Part shown: positions 36,984-44,837 of the stretch, in pieces
Numbering within the stretch: position 1 is the stretch's first letter
Layout of the letters: each line of letters starts with the position of its first letter
Assembly: GCA_046351325.1 (NCBI GenBank)
Contig: JAXLYR010000001.1
Span: 620,001 to 684,000, forward strand
Origin: Xiheicaenibacterium sp046351325
GTDB lineage: Bacteria > Myxococcota_A > Polyangia > Polyangiales > Polyangiaceae
DNA length: 64,000 nt
Direction: 5' to 3'
Made by a program: the position numbers and the translations under genes
Notes under the pieces: model-generated
The model's input: the letters and a program-made list of their open reading frames with translations, nothing else
Databases searched by the model: none
Told to the model about the DNA's origin: nothing

Positions 36984-37409
36984 TCATGGGCATTGCGACG
37001 AGTCGTGCGAGAGGCAAATCAGGGCTTGCGTATCCGGGTGTGTGCAGCAAAGGGGGAAATCTCCAGCACAGTCAGCGCAAGGGCAGGTATCGCAGCCCTG
37101 CGCTTGGACATATTCGATGCAGGTGTCGACGATGCACACCTTGTCGAGTTGGCAGCCGCCGCAAGGGGGCATCACACCTCCGGTGCCGCCATTACCCCCC
37201 AATCCACCGCTCCCTGCCACTCCGCCGACACCACCTGTCCCGGCTGTCCCACCGCCACCGAGTCCCCCAGTTGCTCGCCCCCCAAACTGGAAGTCATCGA
37301 CACCCGTCACGAGGTTGCAGGCTGCTCCCGCAATGAGACCCGCGAAGATGAGGAGGGAGCTGCTGCCGAGCGCGAATACCCGCTTGGACGAGAGACCGTT
37401 CACTGCCAA
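36984..37409 (-). CDS. Small Cys-rich lipoprotein
   Basis: The 141-residue protein has a signal peptide with lipobox GAAC (about residue 31), a Gly/Thr/Ala spacer (residues about 50-80) and a C-terminal domain with eleven Cys residues (PPCGGCQLDKVC ... CDTCPCADCAGDFPLCC). There is no CxxCH, so it is not a cytochrome; the Cys are more likely disulfides. Start overlaps the end of the upstream gene by ten bases, so both are probably expressed together. Function is unknown. Confidence 0.65.
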   Translation of the reverse strand: MAVNGLSSKRVFALGSSSLLIFAGLIAGAACNLVTGVDDFQFGGRATGGLGGGGTAGTGGVGGVAGSGGLGGNGGTGGVMPPCGGCQLDKVCIVDTCIEYVQAQGCDTCPCADCAGDFPLCCTHPDTQALICLSHDSSQCP

Positions 37410-38452
37410 CCTCCCTCGAGCGCGAGCCCCAATCCAGACGTTACGAGACGAAGGCCGTAGTCTGATGACTCCAGACCCCTGCTTGTTTGGGTATTGGCAG
37501 ATTGAGGCTTAGGCGCTGGCCACGCAAGAAGCACGATCCCCGCCACGGCCGCCACCCCACCCACTACGAACAACCCGGTCGACACGTCACCGAGCAACCG
37601 AGCATCGTCCGCGAGTGGCTGGAAGCGCGGATCGCAGTCGACGTGCGTCGGGCAGCGATCGTTCAGCTCATCGACCTTCTGGAGGGAGAGAATCCCCGTT
37701 ACCGCCCCCACGATGAGCCCGGCTGCACCGGTGCCGAGGACGATGATACCCGGCGTGAGATAAGGAGGTGGGGGCGTCGAGGGCTCCGCCGTGCGCTTCG
37801 GCTCGGGAGAGAACGCGAGCCGGAGCTCCTGAGTCTCGCCCTCTCGAACCGTGACGCGTCCGCCGCGAGATTCGGTGCGAACCTCGACCGTTATCTCGTG
37901 AGGCTCGTCGGCGTCGACCAGCAAGAACGCGGACTGCTCAGTGCGCTCCCGCGTGCTCGGTTGAATCGATTTGCCGTCGAGCGCGACGCGTGCGTCGGAC
38001 GGCGCGGCGTTCTCGAGCACGAGCCGGATCTTCGGAATGCGAGGCCACAGCGCGTCGAGCTCGGTGCGCCCGAGATCGCGCGCCTGGCGAAACTCCTCCG
38101 GCGCGTAGTCGGGCAGAGCCTCGCGCAAGAGAGCTTCGTAATAGCGGCCTGCCGAGCCGAGCTTGCCGAGCGCGGCGTACGCCTGCGCGATGAAGAGCAG
38201 GTGCGTCGGCGCGTGGAACTTTGCTTCGGCCTCGAGAAGGAGAGGCAACCCGCCTGCGACGTCGCCGGCGTCGACCTTCTGCAAACCGCGGCGCGCGAGA
38301 TCGCGGGCGGCGTCTCGCCGTTGCGAGAGATCGTCCGCGGACACCTCGCCAGCGCCGGGCTCACCCGCGGCAGCAACCGCGATAGGTGACGCGACCGAGA
38401 CGAGCAGCGTGAGGCCAAGCCAACGAGCGAACAAAGACAACGCCGGGACCAT
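37400..38452 (-). CDS. TPR/PEGA-like exported membrane protein
   Basis: The 350-residue protein starts with a signal peptide (residues 1-29), followed by helices that read like tetratricopeptide repeats (LARRGLQKVDAGDVAGGLPLLLEAEAKF, then HLLFIAQAYAALGKLGSAGRYYEALL; shown in parts). Residues about 140-205 form a beta-domain like PEGA (DARVALDGKSIQ ... EPHEITVEVRTE). Two transmembrane helices (about 233-255 and 295-315) close the protein. Such TPR-PEGA membrane proteins are numerous in myxobacteria and usually sit near kinases; their role is unknown. Confidence 0.72.
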   Translation of the reverse strand: MVPALSLFARWLGLTLLVSVASPIAVAAAGEPGAGEVSADDLSQRRDAARDLARRGLQKVDAGDVAGGLPLLLEAEAKFHAPTHLLFIAQAYAALGKLGSAGRYYEALLREALPDYAPEEFRQARDLGRTELDALWPRIPKIRLVLENAAPSDARVALDGKSIQPSTRERTEQSAFLLVDADEPHEITVEVRTESRGGRVTVREGETQELRLAFSPEPKRTAEPSTPPPPYLTPGIIVLGTGAAGLIVGAVTGILSLQKVDELNDRCPTHVDCDPRFQPLADDARLLGDVSTGLFVVGGVAAVAGIVLLAWPAPKPQSANTQTSRGLESSDYGLRLVTSGLGLALEGGWQ

Positions 38453-38486
38453 ACACCGAGAAGCCTCGGGGTTCGAGGTGCTGAGC

Positions 38487-39803
38487 TCAGCGGCTCATTT
38501 GCTCGACGGGTTCGAACCGCGCGGTTTGGTTGCTTCGCCTTGCGTACCAAGCTGCGCGCTCCTTGCGAGCGAGGCGATCGGCGAGCTCGCGCGCGCGCTC
38601 GGAGCGCCCCGCCGCGATCGACGACAGCGCGTTGACTGGAAATCGGAGCATCGGCGCGAGCGCCCAAAGGCCTGCTTCCGGCAGGCCGTTTTGGGCATAG
38701 GTGTGCGCCGGCAAGAAGAGCCTCGTCATCCCGAGGTGCATGTGGTGGTCGAGGCGCGCGCGCAGGCGCTCCCACGCCGAGGCCGACGTGCTCTCGTCGG
38801 GGCGAAACGCTCGCGCGTAGTCGCGACAGAGCTTCACGCCGTCCTCGCCGGCGCCGCCCGCGCGCTTGAGGAGCGCGACGAACACGAGCTGCGCCGCGTC
38901 CGCGAACGTCGTCGGAAAGCTCGCGGGGCGCACGCCCATCACGTGGCCGACGTACCGCCAGAAGTGCATCGAGGCCTCGATGTCGGCGCGCGAGACCCGG
39001 TAGCCGAGCACGTGCATCGCGACGCCTGGGATGAAGCTACCCCCGAGCAACGTGAGCAGCGCGTCGGATTGGTTGATTGGGACACCCCAGTCCTCGAGGC
39101 GCCATTCGGGGTGCGCGAGCAGGCGCCTGCGGATCTCGGCGTGGAGAACGCGGACGCGCAGCGCCGTGCGAAATCCCTCGGCCCCGCGCGACATGCCCCC
39201 TGGCTCGGACACCGCAATCCAGAACGCGACGGTCTCGAGGAAACGGCGGCGCGCGGTGCTCCCGGTGTAGGCCCCCGTCAGCGCGAGAGGCTTCGCGACC
39301 GAGCTCTCCGAATAACCGAATAGCGTTATCGCGCCGGCGAAGCGGAATATCGAAGACCCATATCGCCGAAAGACGCCGGCGCCGCGCTCGAGGAGGACGG
39401 GGTCGAGCCAGCTCGGAGGTTCGTCGAGCTCGGCCAGCAGCGCGGTCGCGGCCTGATCCGCAGCGTCCTCGGTGGAGGCGCGACCGACCGCGCGCTCGAG
39501 GGCGGCGCGCGCCGCTTTGGGTGAGGTCGCGGCGGCGACGAGCGCGTCGGCGAGCGGGTCTCCCTCGAAATAGCCAGCGGCGAATTCAGTTACAACATTG
39601 TCGGGAGGCGCCGCGTCGACCCCGAGCACGCGGCGGCTCAACGCGCGCGCGGCGCGCGCCGAGGGGCGCGCGGCGTTTAGCCAATAGCGGAAGTCCGAAG
39701 GCGCTCGAGGTCGTGAGTTCGTTGACAAGAGCCGAACGAGGAGAGCGCCCGTTCCTCGCACGCGCAAGTGAATTGGAGTGCAGCGCGCGAGCCGAACCTG
39801 CAT
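38487..39803 (-). CDS. MpaB/latex-clearing-type oxygenase (DUF2236)
   Basis: The 438-residue helical protein fits the MpaB/Lcp catalytic family: RYGSSIFRFAGAITLFGYSESSVAKPLALTGAY (seen in parts) in the first half, RVRVLHAEIRRRLL, WGVPINQSDALLTLLGGSF, and MHFWRYVGHVMGV. Family members are heme b oxygenases, including rubber oxygenase Lcp and the fungal MpaB. The His in LHAEIR and the Arg/His of FWRYVGHVMG are the expected heme-site residues. Substrate is unknown. Start is uncertain: the ATG at 39803 is chosen, an upstream ATG at 39860 would overlap the divergent CBS gene. Confidence 0.8.
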   Translation of the reverse strand: MQVRLARCTPIHLRVRGTGALLVRLLSTNSRPRAPSDFRYWLNAARPSARAARALSRRVLGVDAAPPDNVVTEFAAGYFEGDPLADALVAAATSPKAARAALERAVGRASTEDAADQAATALLAELDEPPSWLDPVLLERGAGVFRRYGSSIFRFAGAITLFGYSESSVAKPLALTGAYTGSTARRRFLETVAFWIAVSEPGGMSRGAEGFRTALRVRVLHAEIRRRLLAHPEWRLEDWGVPINQSDALLTLLGGSFIPGVAMHVLGYRVSRADIEASMHFWRYVGHVMGVRPASFPTTFADAAQLVFVALLKRAGGAGEDGVKLCRDYARAFRPDESTSASAWERLRARLDHHMHLGMTRLFLPAHTYAQNGLPEAGLWALAPMLRFPVNALSSIAAGRSERARELADRLARKERAAWYARRSNQTARFEPVEQMSR

Positions 39804-39814
39804 AGTCTCGCCCC

Positions 39815-40624
39815 GTGGAATTCGCGACGGAAGCGCATCGCCCGATCCTCGGGTCTCCAATATCCCGGTTCATGACCGCCAATCCCGTGGGAGTCGACGC
39901 AGGGACGTCGGCGCTCGACACCGAGGCCTTGCTCGCGTCGCGAGGGTTCTCTTCGGTGGTGGTGTTCGATCAGGGCAAGCCGCTCGGGGTGGTCAGTCGC
40001 ACCGATCTGCTCCGAGCCGCCCGCGACCGGGCGCACCACGCGGACGGCGCGCAGCCCCTCGCTCCTATTCCGAAGCTCCCCGTGGGAGAGCTCTGTCGCA
40101 TCGCACCGATCACGGTGAGCCCGAACACCACCGTGTCCGAGGCCGCGCGCATGCTGGTGGAGCGTCGCATCCACCGTGTCTTCGTCGAGGCCGGCGGGGC
40201 GCTCGTCGGCGTCTTCAGCACGAAGGACTTGCTCGCCGCGATCGTCGCGGCGCGCGTGTCGACTCCGGTGCAAGACCTCATGTCGCAGCCCCTCTTCACG
40301 CTCCCCGTCGAGGCGACGCTCGCTCAAGCGACCGACCTCTTGGAGGAGGCGCACGTGAGCGGCGTCACCGTCATCGACCCCGACGGCTGGCCCGTCGGCT
40401 ACTTCTCGCAGGCCGAGGCTCTCGCCGCCCGCGGTGCACCGGCCAACGCGCGCGTCGAGGACTTCATGAATTGTGCCCTCGTGTGCTTGCACGAACGGGC
40501 CGAGCTTCATCGCGCTGCAGCGTTGGCGCACGCCGCACGAGCGCGCCGCGTGCTCATCGTCCACGACAAACACGCCGTCGGAGTTCTCGCGCCGCCTCGA
40601 CTCGCGCGAGCAGTCCGCGGCTAG
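39815..40624 (+). CDS. Protein with four CBS domains
   Basis: The 269-residue protein consists of two Bateman modules. Each CBS unit has the usual core: PISRFMTANPVGVDAGTS ... GVVSRTDLL, then LCRIAPITVSPNTTVSEAARML ... GVFSTKDLL, PVQDLMSQPLFTLPVEATL ... GYFSQAEAL, and a degenerate fourth (VEDFMNCALVCLHERAEL). CBS pairs bind adenine nucleotides and regulate partner enzymes or channels. No enzymatic domain is attached. The GTG start at 39815 lies 11 bp from the divergent oxygenase start. Its stop overlaps the convergent cysC-like gene by four bases. Confidence 0.88.
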   Translation: MEFATEAHRPILGSPISRFMTANPVGVDAGTSALDTEALLASRGFSSVVVFDQGKPLGVVSRTDLLRAARDRAHHADGAQPLAPIPKLPVGELCRIAPITVSPNTTVSEAARMLVERRIHRVFVEAGGALVGVFSTKDLLAAIVAARVSTPVQDLMSQPLFTLPVEATLAQATDLLEEAHVSGVTVIDPDGWPVGYFSQAEALAARGAPANARVEDFMNCALVCLHERAELHRAAALAHAARARRVLIVHDKHAVGVLAPPRLARAVRG

Positions 40625-41137
40625 TCCTTCGTCACTGCGGCGAGGACCTTCTCGAGGGCCTCGAGGTCTGCGCCGCCGCGCGCGTGAGTCAGGGTTGATC
40701 GGCGGCTCGTAGGCAGCGTCGGCGCCGGGGAGACTCGAGACCTCACCGCTGCGAGCCAGCGCGTAGAGCCCCTTCGCGTCGCGCGCGACGCAGTCTGCCT
40801 GCGTGACATCGACGAAGACCTCGAGGTAGCGAGGTGCGAGCGCGCGCGCCCGCTCACGGAACGCACGCAGGTGCGCGGTCGCGGGCACGACGACGACGAG
40901 GCCCTGCCTCGCGAGGTAAGCCGCGAGCGACGCGAGCGTCTCGTAGAACGCGGCGCGAGACGGGGCGTCGTAGCCAGGCTTGGGGGAGAGCAGCGCGCGG
41001 ACCGCGTCGCCGTCGAGCACGCAGCTCGGTCGCGAGGTCGACGAAGAGAGTCGCGCCACGAGGTTCGCGGCGAAGGTGCTCTTGCCGGACGAGGGGCGGC
41101 CGGTCACCCAGATCACGAGCCCCGAGCCCGCGCTCAT
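40621..41137 (-). CDS. CysC-like (adenylylsulfate kinase family) kinase with a frame break near the C-terminus
   Basis: The ATG at 41137 opens a P-loop kinase with WVTGRPSSGKSTFA (Walker A), VLDGDAVR, VDVTQADCVARDAKGLYALAR and AAYEPPINPD, all in the order of adenylylsulfate kinase CysC. The frame then drifts into an Arg-rich antisense extension without a stop for over 1 kb. The proper ending (LTHARGGADLEALEKVLAAVTKD, stop at 40621) lies in another frame directly after NPD. The junction near 40695 reads CCTGACTCAC; an original CCTGACCTGACTCAC with one CTGAC copy lost would restore the frame. It is coupled (ATGA) to the upstream APH-fold kinase. A role in sulfate activation is doubtful, since no sulfate genes are nearby. 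Confidence 0.72.
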
Positions 41138-42231
41138 CGGAAGAGCGCCTCCACCGAGCTCGGCTCGAAGCGGCCCGTCGAGAGCGCTGCCTCGACGAGA
41201 CCGAGCAGGGCGTCTCGCGAGGCCGCCGAGAGCTTCGGATACCAGCGCGGACACGCGAGGACGAGCGCGCGCCAGGCCAGGAAAGGCGGCGCGACGGTGA
41301 GCAGCTCGAGGTCTCGAGATTCGTCGAGGTAGACGTCCCAGAAGCGCCGATAGAGCGGCCCGAGCCCGCGCCAAGCGTCCGCGGTGTCGAGCGCGAAGAA
41401 CGGATAGTTGATGCTCAAACAGATCGCGTCGTCGGCCGGGTCGCCCTCGGAGCCGCGGCTCGTGTCGAGCACGGTGAGCTCACCGGCGTCGCTGAAGACG
41501 AGGTTGAACGGATGGAAATCACCGTGGGTGCGGCGCAGCCTGTCGCCGCGCCCGCGGAGCCGGTGGCGATAGTCGAGGCACGCGTGCTCGATTTGGACGA
41601 GGCGCGATCGCGGCGCCGACGGAGTGTCTTCGGGGTAGGCGTCGACGAGCCCGAAGATCCCCTCGCCGCTGCCGAGCAGATCGCGCAGGGCGCGCACGTA
41701 GCCCTCGCGGCGAGGTCGCTCCTCGCGGTGCAAGCGCGCGAGGTATCGCGCGAGCGTCTCGACACGCGAGAGATCGCGCGGCTCGGCGACGCCGCGCTGC
41801 GCGACGCGCTCGAGATCGTGCGCGTAGATGTCGCCGTCCGCGTAGCTCGTGAGCAGATAAAACTCGCCGCCGCGCCGGAGCGAGACGGCCTCACCCGCGG
41901 TGCCCAGCGCGCCTACGTCGAGCGGCGCGACGTGGGCGGGGATTGCACCGAACGTGTCGAACGAGAGCAGCGCGAGGGCGGCGCGATCCGCGCGTCGATC
42001 GTGACCGAAGTCGTTCGCGGTCTGCGTGTGGAACACGAGCGCCCGCGCCGTTCCGTCGGCCTCGACGACGTCCAGTCGAAGCGGGACGCCGTATCCGAAG
42101 ACCTTGTTGCAGGCGCCGAGCGCGCTCGACTCGGGCTTGCCGAGCTCGGTGACTGCGCGAACCACCGAGCCAGGAAAGACCTCGGCGACGATCGCGCGCA
42201 GCGTGTCCAGCGTGACGTCGACCCTTGTCAC
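41134..42231 (-). CDS. APH-fold phosphotransferase (aminoglycoside phosphotransferase superfamily)
   Basis: The 365-residue protein has the kinase-like APH fold. The catalytic loop HGDFHPFNLVF and the metal-binding Asp in LTVLDTSRGSEGDPADD are clear, and an N-terminal lobe carries ALVFHTQTANDFGHDRRADRA. The superfamily phosphorylates small molecules (antibiotics, choline, sugars, homoserine). No resistance is implied. Its stop overlaps the cysC-like gene, and the combination of an APH kinase with a P-loop kinase is known as a fused protein in other bacteria, so these two likely act together on an unknown substrate. Confidence 0.82.
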   Translation of the reverse strand: MTRVDVTLDTLRAIVAEVFPGSVVRAVTELGKPESSALGACNKVFGYGVPLRLDVVEADGTARALVFHTQTANDFGHDRRADRAALALLSFDTFGAIPAHVAPLDVGALGTAGEAVSLRRGGEFYLLTSYADGDIYAHDLERVAQRGVAEPRDLSRVETLARYLARLHREERPRREGYVRALRDLLGSGEGIFGLVDAYPEDTPSAPRSRLVQIEHACLDYRHRLRGRGDRLRRTHGDFHPFNLVFSDAGELTVLDTSRGSEGDPADDAICLSINYPFFALDTADAWRGLGPLYRRFWDVYLDESRDLELLTVAPPFLAWRALVLACPRWYPKLSAASRDALLGLVEAALSTGRFEPSSVEALFR

Positions 42232-42253
42232 GATGAGCCTCTCGGTGGGTGGG

Positions 42254-43402
42254 TCAGCGCGGGGACTTCGGAGCTGCGACGGCGCGCGGACCGTCTATGC
42301 CGTAGCCCATGTTCATCGCAACGCGGACCTCGCGGAGCGTGCGCTCACCGGCCGTGCGCGCGCGCTCGATGCCGTTCACCAGGATCTCGCGCAGCCGATC
42401 GGGAGCGTCCGCGTACTCCTTGCGACGAGCGCGCATGGGCGCGAGGTACGCGTTGAGAGACTCGGTGAGGCGAGCCTTGAGCTTGCCGCCGCCGCCGTCG
42501 CCGATCTCGGCCGCGACCGTCTCGGGTGTGGTGTTCGAGCACGCAGCGATGAGCCGAAGGAGGTTCGCGACCTCGGGCCGGTTCTCGGGGTCGTAGGTGA
42601 TGTTGCGGTCGGAGTCGGTCTTCGCGCCCTTGATGAGCTTCGCCGTCTCGTCGGCCGTGTGCTTGAGCAAGATGGCGTTGTTCCGCGACTTGCTCATCTT
42701 CTGCCCGTCGAGCCCGAGCACCACGGGGATGTCGCTGAGGAGCGCGTGGACCGTGGGAAAGACCTCGACCTTGAAGCGCTCGTTGAAGCGCCGGGCGATC
42801 TTGCGCGAGAGCTCGAGGTGCGGGAGCTGGTCCTTGCCGACGGGGACGAGGTTGCCTTTGCAGAAGAGGATGTCCGCGGCCTGATGCAGCGGATAGACGT
42901 ACATCGCGGCGTTGACCGTTCGGAGGTTCGCGGCGCGGATCTCCTCTTTGACGGTCGGGTTGCGATCGAGCTCGGGCATCGAGACGAGCGGCAGGAACGC
43001 GAGCAAGAGCTGGTTGAGCTCGGGGACGTGGCTGTGGGGGAAGATCGTTGCCTTCGTCGGGTCGAGCCCCGCCGCGAGGTAGTCGAGGAGCACGTCGCGC
43101 ACGCTGTCGTCGATCGCGTCCGCGGTGTCGCGATCCGTCAGGACTTGGTAGTCGGCGATGACGATGAAGGTCTCGACGCCGAGGTCCTGAATGCGCACGC
43201 GGTTCTGCAGCGTGCCGAAGAGGTGGCCGACGTGGAGAGCACCTGTCGGTCGATCCCCGGTGAGGACTCGGAAGCCCTTGGTGTCGCCGGCCCGCAGCTT
43301 CGCCCAGACCGCGTCGCTCCGTCGCTGAGCCTCCTTGAAGGTGGCTTCGTCGATCGTGGTCTCGGCAGCTCCTTGATCGGCGTCGGATACGGGTTCGGTC
43401 AT
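42254..43402 (-). CDS. trpS: Tryptophanyl-tRNA synthetase
   Basis: The class I synthetase attaches tryptophan to tRNA(Trp). The HIGH-type motif appears as DRPTGALHVGHLFG near residue 50, the KMSKS motif as LDGQKMSKSRNN, and the specificity region MYVYPLHQAADILFCKGNLVPVGKDQLPH in between (seen in parts). From the ATG at 43402 the product has 382 residues, slightly long because of a variable N-terminal extension of about 40 residues; an in-frame ATG at 43414 is also possible. It is encoded between the APH gene and the NapC-like cytochrome pair on the same strand. Confidence 0.95.
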   Translation of the reverse strand: MTEPVSDADQGAAETTIDEATFKEAQRRSDAVWAKLRAGDTKGFRVLTGDRPTGALHVGHLFGTLQNRVRIQDLGVETFIVIADYQVLTDRDTADAIDDSVRDVLLDYLAAGLDPTKATIFPHSHVPELNQLLLAFLPLVSMPELDRNPTVKEEIRAANLRTVNAAMYVYPLHQAADILFCKGNLVPVGKDQLPHLELSRKIARRFNERFKVEVFPTVHALLSDIPVVLGLDGQKMSKSRNNAILLKHTADETAKLIKGAKTDSDRNITYDPENRPEVANLLRLIAACSNTTPETVAAEIGDGGGGKLKARLTESLNAYLAPMRARRKEYADAPDRLREILVNGIERARTAGERTLREVRVAMNMGYGIDGPRAVAAPKSPR

Positions 43403-43442
43403 GGGCCCTTTCATAATGGACCGCGACCGACCCGCAAAGCGC

Positions 43443-43883
43443 CTAGGACTTGTCGGCAGACGGCGGTGACTCGTCCGCTGGCGGGTCGCCCGGATCAGCC
43501 TGATCGGCAGGCTCTTCGGCGGGCGCGGGCGGCTTCGACGCGGGTGCTGGAGCCTTGGTCGTCTCAGACTTCGTCGGTGCGGGCGGTGCAGGCTTCGGCA
43601 GCGGAGGCTTGGGCGGTGCGGGCTTCGGACCACGTGAGGCAGGGCCGTCGACGAGGCGCTTGCGCAGGCGCGGGATGATGTCGCGGACCACCACGAAGAG
43701 ATAGAAGCAGACGCCGATCACGCCGAGCGTCTGACCCACCGACATCGCGAAGATGACGACCAGCGGCTTCGGGTGGAGCACGGCCCAGACGGTCGCGAAC
43801 AGCGAAGCGAGGCAGAGCGTGCACGCGATGCGGATGGCGCGCGTGTCGGGCAGGAGCCCGGAAAACCAGGACAGGATCTTCAT
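43443..43883 (-). CDS. Membrane protein with Pro/Ala-rich tail, partner of tetraheme cytochrome
   Basis: The 146-residue protein has two transmembrane helices (about residues 16-36 and 44-68) and a C-terminal half made almost only of Pro, Ala, Lys and Glu. No family is recognised. Its ATG overlaps the stop of the NapC-like tetraheme cytochrome gene by four bases (ATGA), which suggests a tightly coupled partner in the membrane. The tail could span the periplasm, as TonB-type Pro-rich linkers do, or act as a flexible linker in the cytoplasm; topology is not clear. Confidence 0.65.
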   Translation of the reverse strand: MKILSWFSGLLPDTRAIRIACTLCLASLFATVWAVLHPKPLVVIFAMSVGQTLGVIGVCFYLFVVVRDIIPRLRKRLVDGPASRGPKPAPPKPPLPKPAPPAPTKSETTKAPAPASKPPAPAEEPADQADPGDPPADESPPSADKS

Positions 43884-44503
43884 TTCGTCACCTGCTGAAC
43901 CCAAGGCGGATGAGGCGGCCCGTGGCAGCCCTTGTCCGAGCAGGAGACCTCCCTCGACTCGATCTTGTCGGCGTGCACGCGGTGCTCGAGCGGCGCGCCG
44001 TCGCGCAGAGGTTCGTGACAGCGGCGACAGCGATCGGTGTCGTAGGGCTTGTAGAGCTTCGGCGGTCGATGGTTCGGCGTCGTCCAGTCATTGCCGTAGA
44101 AGTCCATGACGTGGTGCATGCCGCCGATCTTCGTCGTCACGCCGCCGAACATCCCGTAGTCGGCGTGGCACGTGTAGCAGGCCTCTTCCTTGAAAATCTC
44201 CAGGCGGCCGTGCAGAGACGCCAGCGTCTTGCTGTTCGGGTTGCGAACGTCTTGGACGTAGGACGTCATGACGTGGCAGCTGCCGCAGAACTCGACCCGC
44301 TTGGTCGACTCGATGTTGTGCACGTTGCCGAGCATCGCGGCGATCGTGGGGATGATGAAGAGGACGAAAAACAAGAGGAGCTTGCGCCCCGCCGTCATCT
44401 CCGGCCCACGGATCATGAACCCGATGAGCAGCACCGCCGAGAGCACGCTGAGGGCGATGGCGCCCATGCCGAAGGGCGCTTCGAGGAAGCGATGGAGGTT
44501 CAT
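43880..44503 (-). CDS. NapC/NirT/CymA-like tetraheme cytochrome c, inner membrane
   Basis: The 207-residue protein has two hydrophobic segments (about residues 10-32 and 42-62) that anchor it, followed by four heme motifs: CGSCH (in EFCGSCHVM), CYTCH, CRRCH and a CX4CH (CSDKGCH). The HVM after the first motif and the SLHG segment are features of quinol-oxidising NapC/NirT proteins, where Met is a heme ligand. Such proteins (CymA is the best known) pass electrons from menaquinol to periplasmic cytochromes. It is divergent from the outer-membrane cytochrome operon, 334 bp away. I chose the ATG at 44503; an earlier start adds 16 non-conserved residues. Confidence 0.85.
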   Translation of the reverse strand: MNLHRFLEAPFGMGAIALSVLSAVLLIGFMIRGPEMTAGRKLLLFFVLFIIPTIAAMLGNVHNIESTKRVEFCGSCHVMTSYVQDVRNPNSKTLASLHGRLEIFKEEACYTCHADYGMFGGVTTKIGGMHHVMDFYGNDWTTPNHRPPKLYKPYDTDRCRRCHEPLRDGAPLEHRVHADKIESREVSCSDKGCHGPPHPPWVQQVTK

Positions 44504-44545
44504 GAGAGACTCGAGCCTGCGGGCACTGGGAGCTTCACGAGCGCC

Positions 44546-44560
44546 CGGCAAAGGTTGCCG
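44546..44560. promoter_or_regulatory. Inverted repeat upstream of the NapC-like gene
   Basis: CGGCAA-AGG-TTGCCG is a perfect 6-bp palindrome with a 3-bp centre, about 43 bp upstream of the tetraheme cytochrome start at 44503. It is a candidate operator; no regulator is identified. Confidence 0.35.
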
Positions 44561-44762
44561 CAGGACGCTCGAATTCGAGCATCTTTCATACCGAGGTCGC
44601 GCAAAACAAGTTTGTCGGCGCTCTCAAGCGCCAACGATGCGGGCCACCAACGACGAGCACCGCTCGAGGTTGGCGAGAGCCTCAATCGAGGCCGTTCAAT
44701 CGCGAACAATCTGCGGCTGTGACGCAAGTCCGGCGGGCCATGCGACGCTCGCAGATGCCTAT

Positions 44763-44777
44763 GCCCTATCGTAGGGC
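44763..44777. promoter_or_regulatory. Inverted repeat upstream of the decaheme cytochrome gene
   Basis: GCCCTA-TCG-TAGGGC is a perfect 6-bp palindrome with a 3-bp centre, about 60 bp upstream of the ATG at 44838. It has the same 6-3-6 geometry as the one near 44546 but a different sequence. Candidate operator. Confidence 0.38.
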
Positions 44778-44837
44778 TGAGATCGCGACGGCGCCTTAGT
44801 TCTGGTGCTGGGCTCGCGTCTTGTATAGGGGGGTCCC

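Larger units (their letters stand above)
44504..44837. other. Divergent control region of the cytochrome locus
   Basis: This 334-bp gap separates the NapC-like gene from the outer-membrane cytochrome operon and must carry both promoters. No gene is seen in it. Two perfect inverted repeats (44546-44560 and 44763-44777) lie near the respective starts. I found no sigma54 -24/-12 consensus and no clear sigma70 pair. A GGGGGG ribosome binding site precedes the ATG at 44838. Confidence 0.5.

Noticed and set aside
39677..40620. Continuation of the CysC-like frame as a 486-residue protein
   Set aside because: Beyond the frame break the translation is an antisense copy of the CBS-domain gene; the natural C-terminus is in another frame at 40621-40695.
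41134..42231. Aminoglycoside resistance gene
   Set aside because: The APH fold is shared by many small-molecule kinases, the gene is coupled to a CysC-like kinase, and no mobile element or resistance context is present.
44504..44837. Sigma54 promoter in front of the cytochrome operon
   Set aside because: No GG-N10-GC pair matching the -24/-12 consensus was found near either start.
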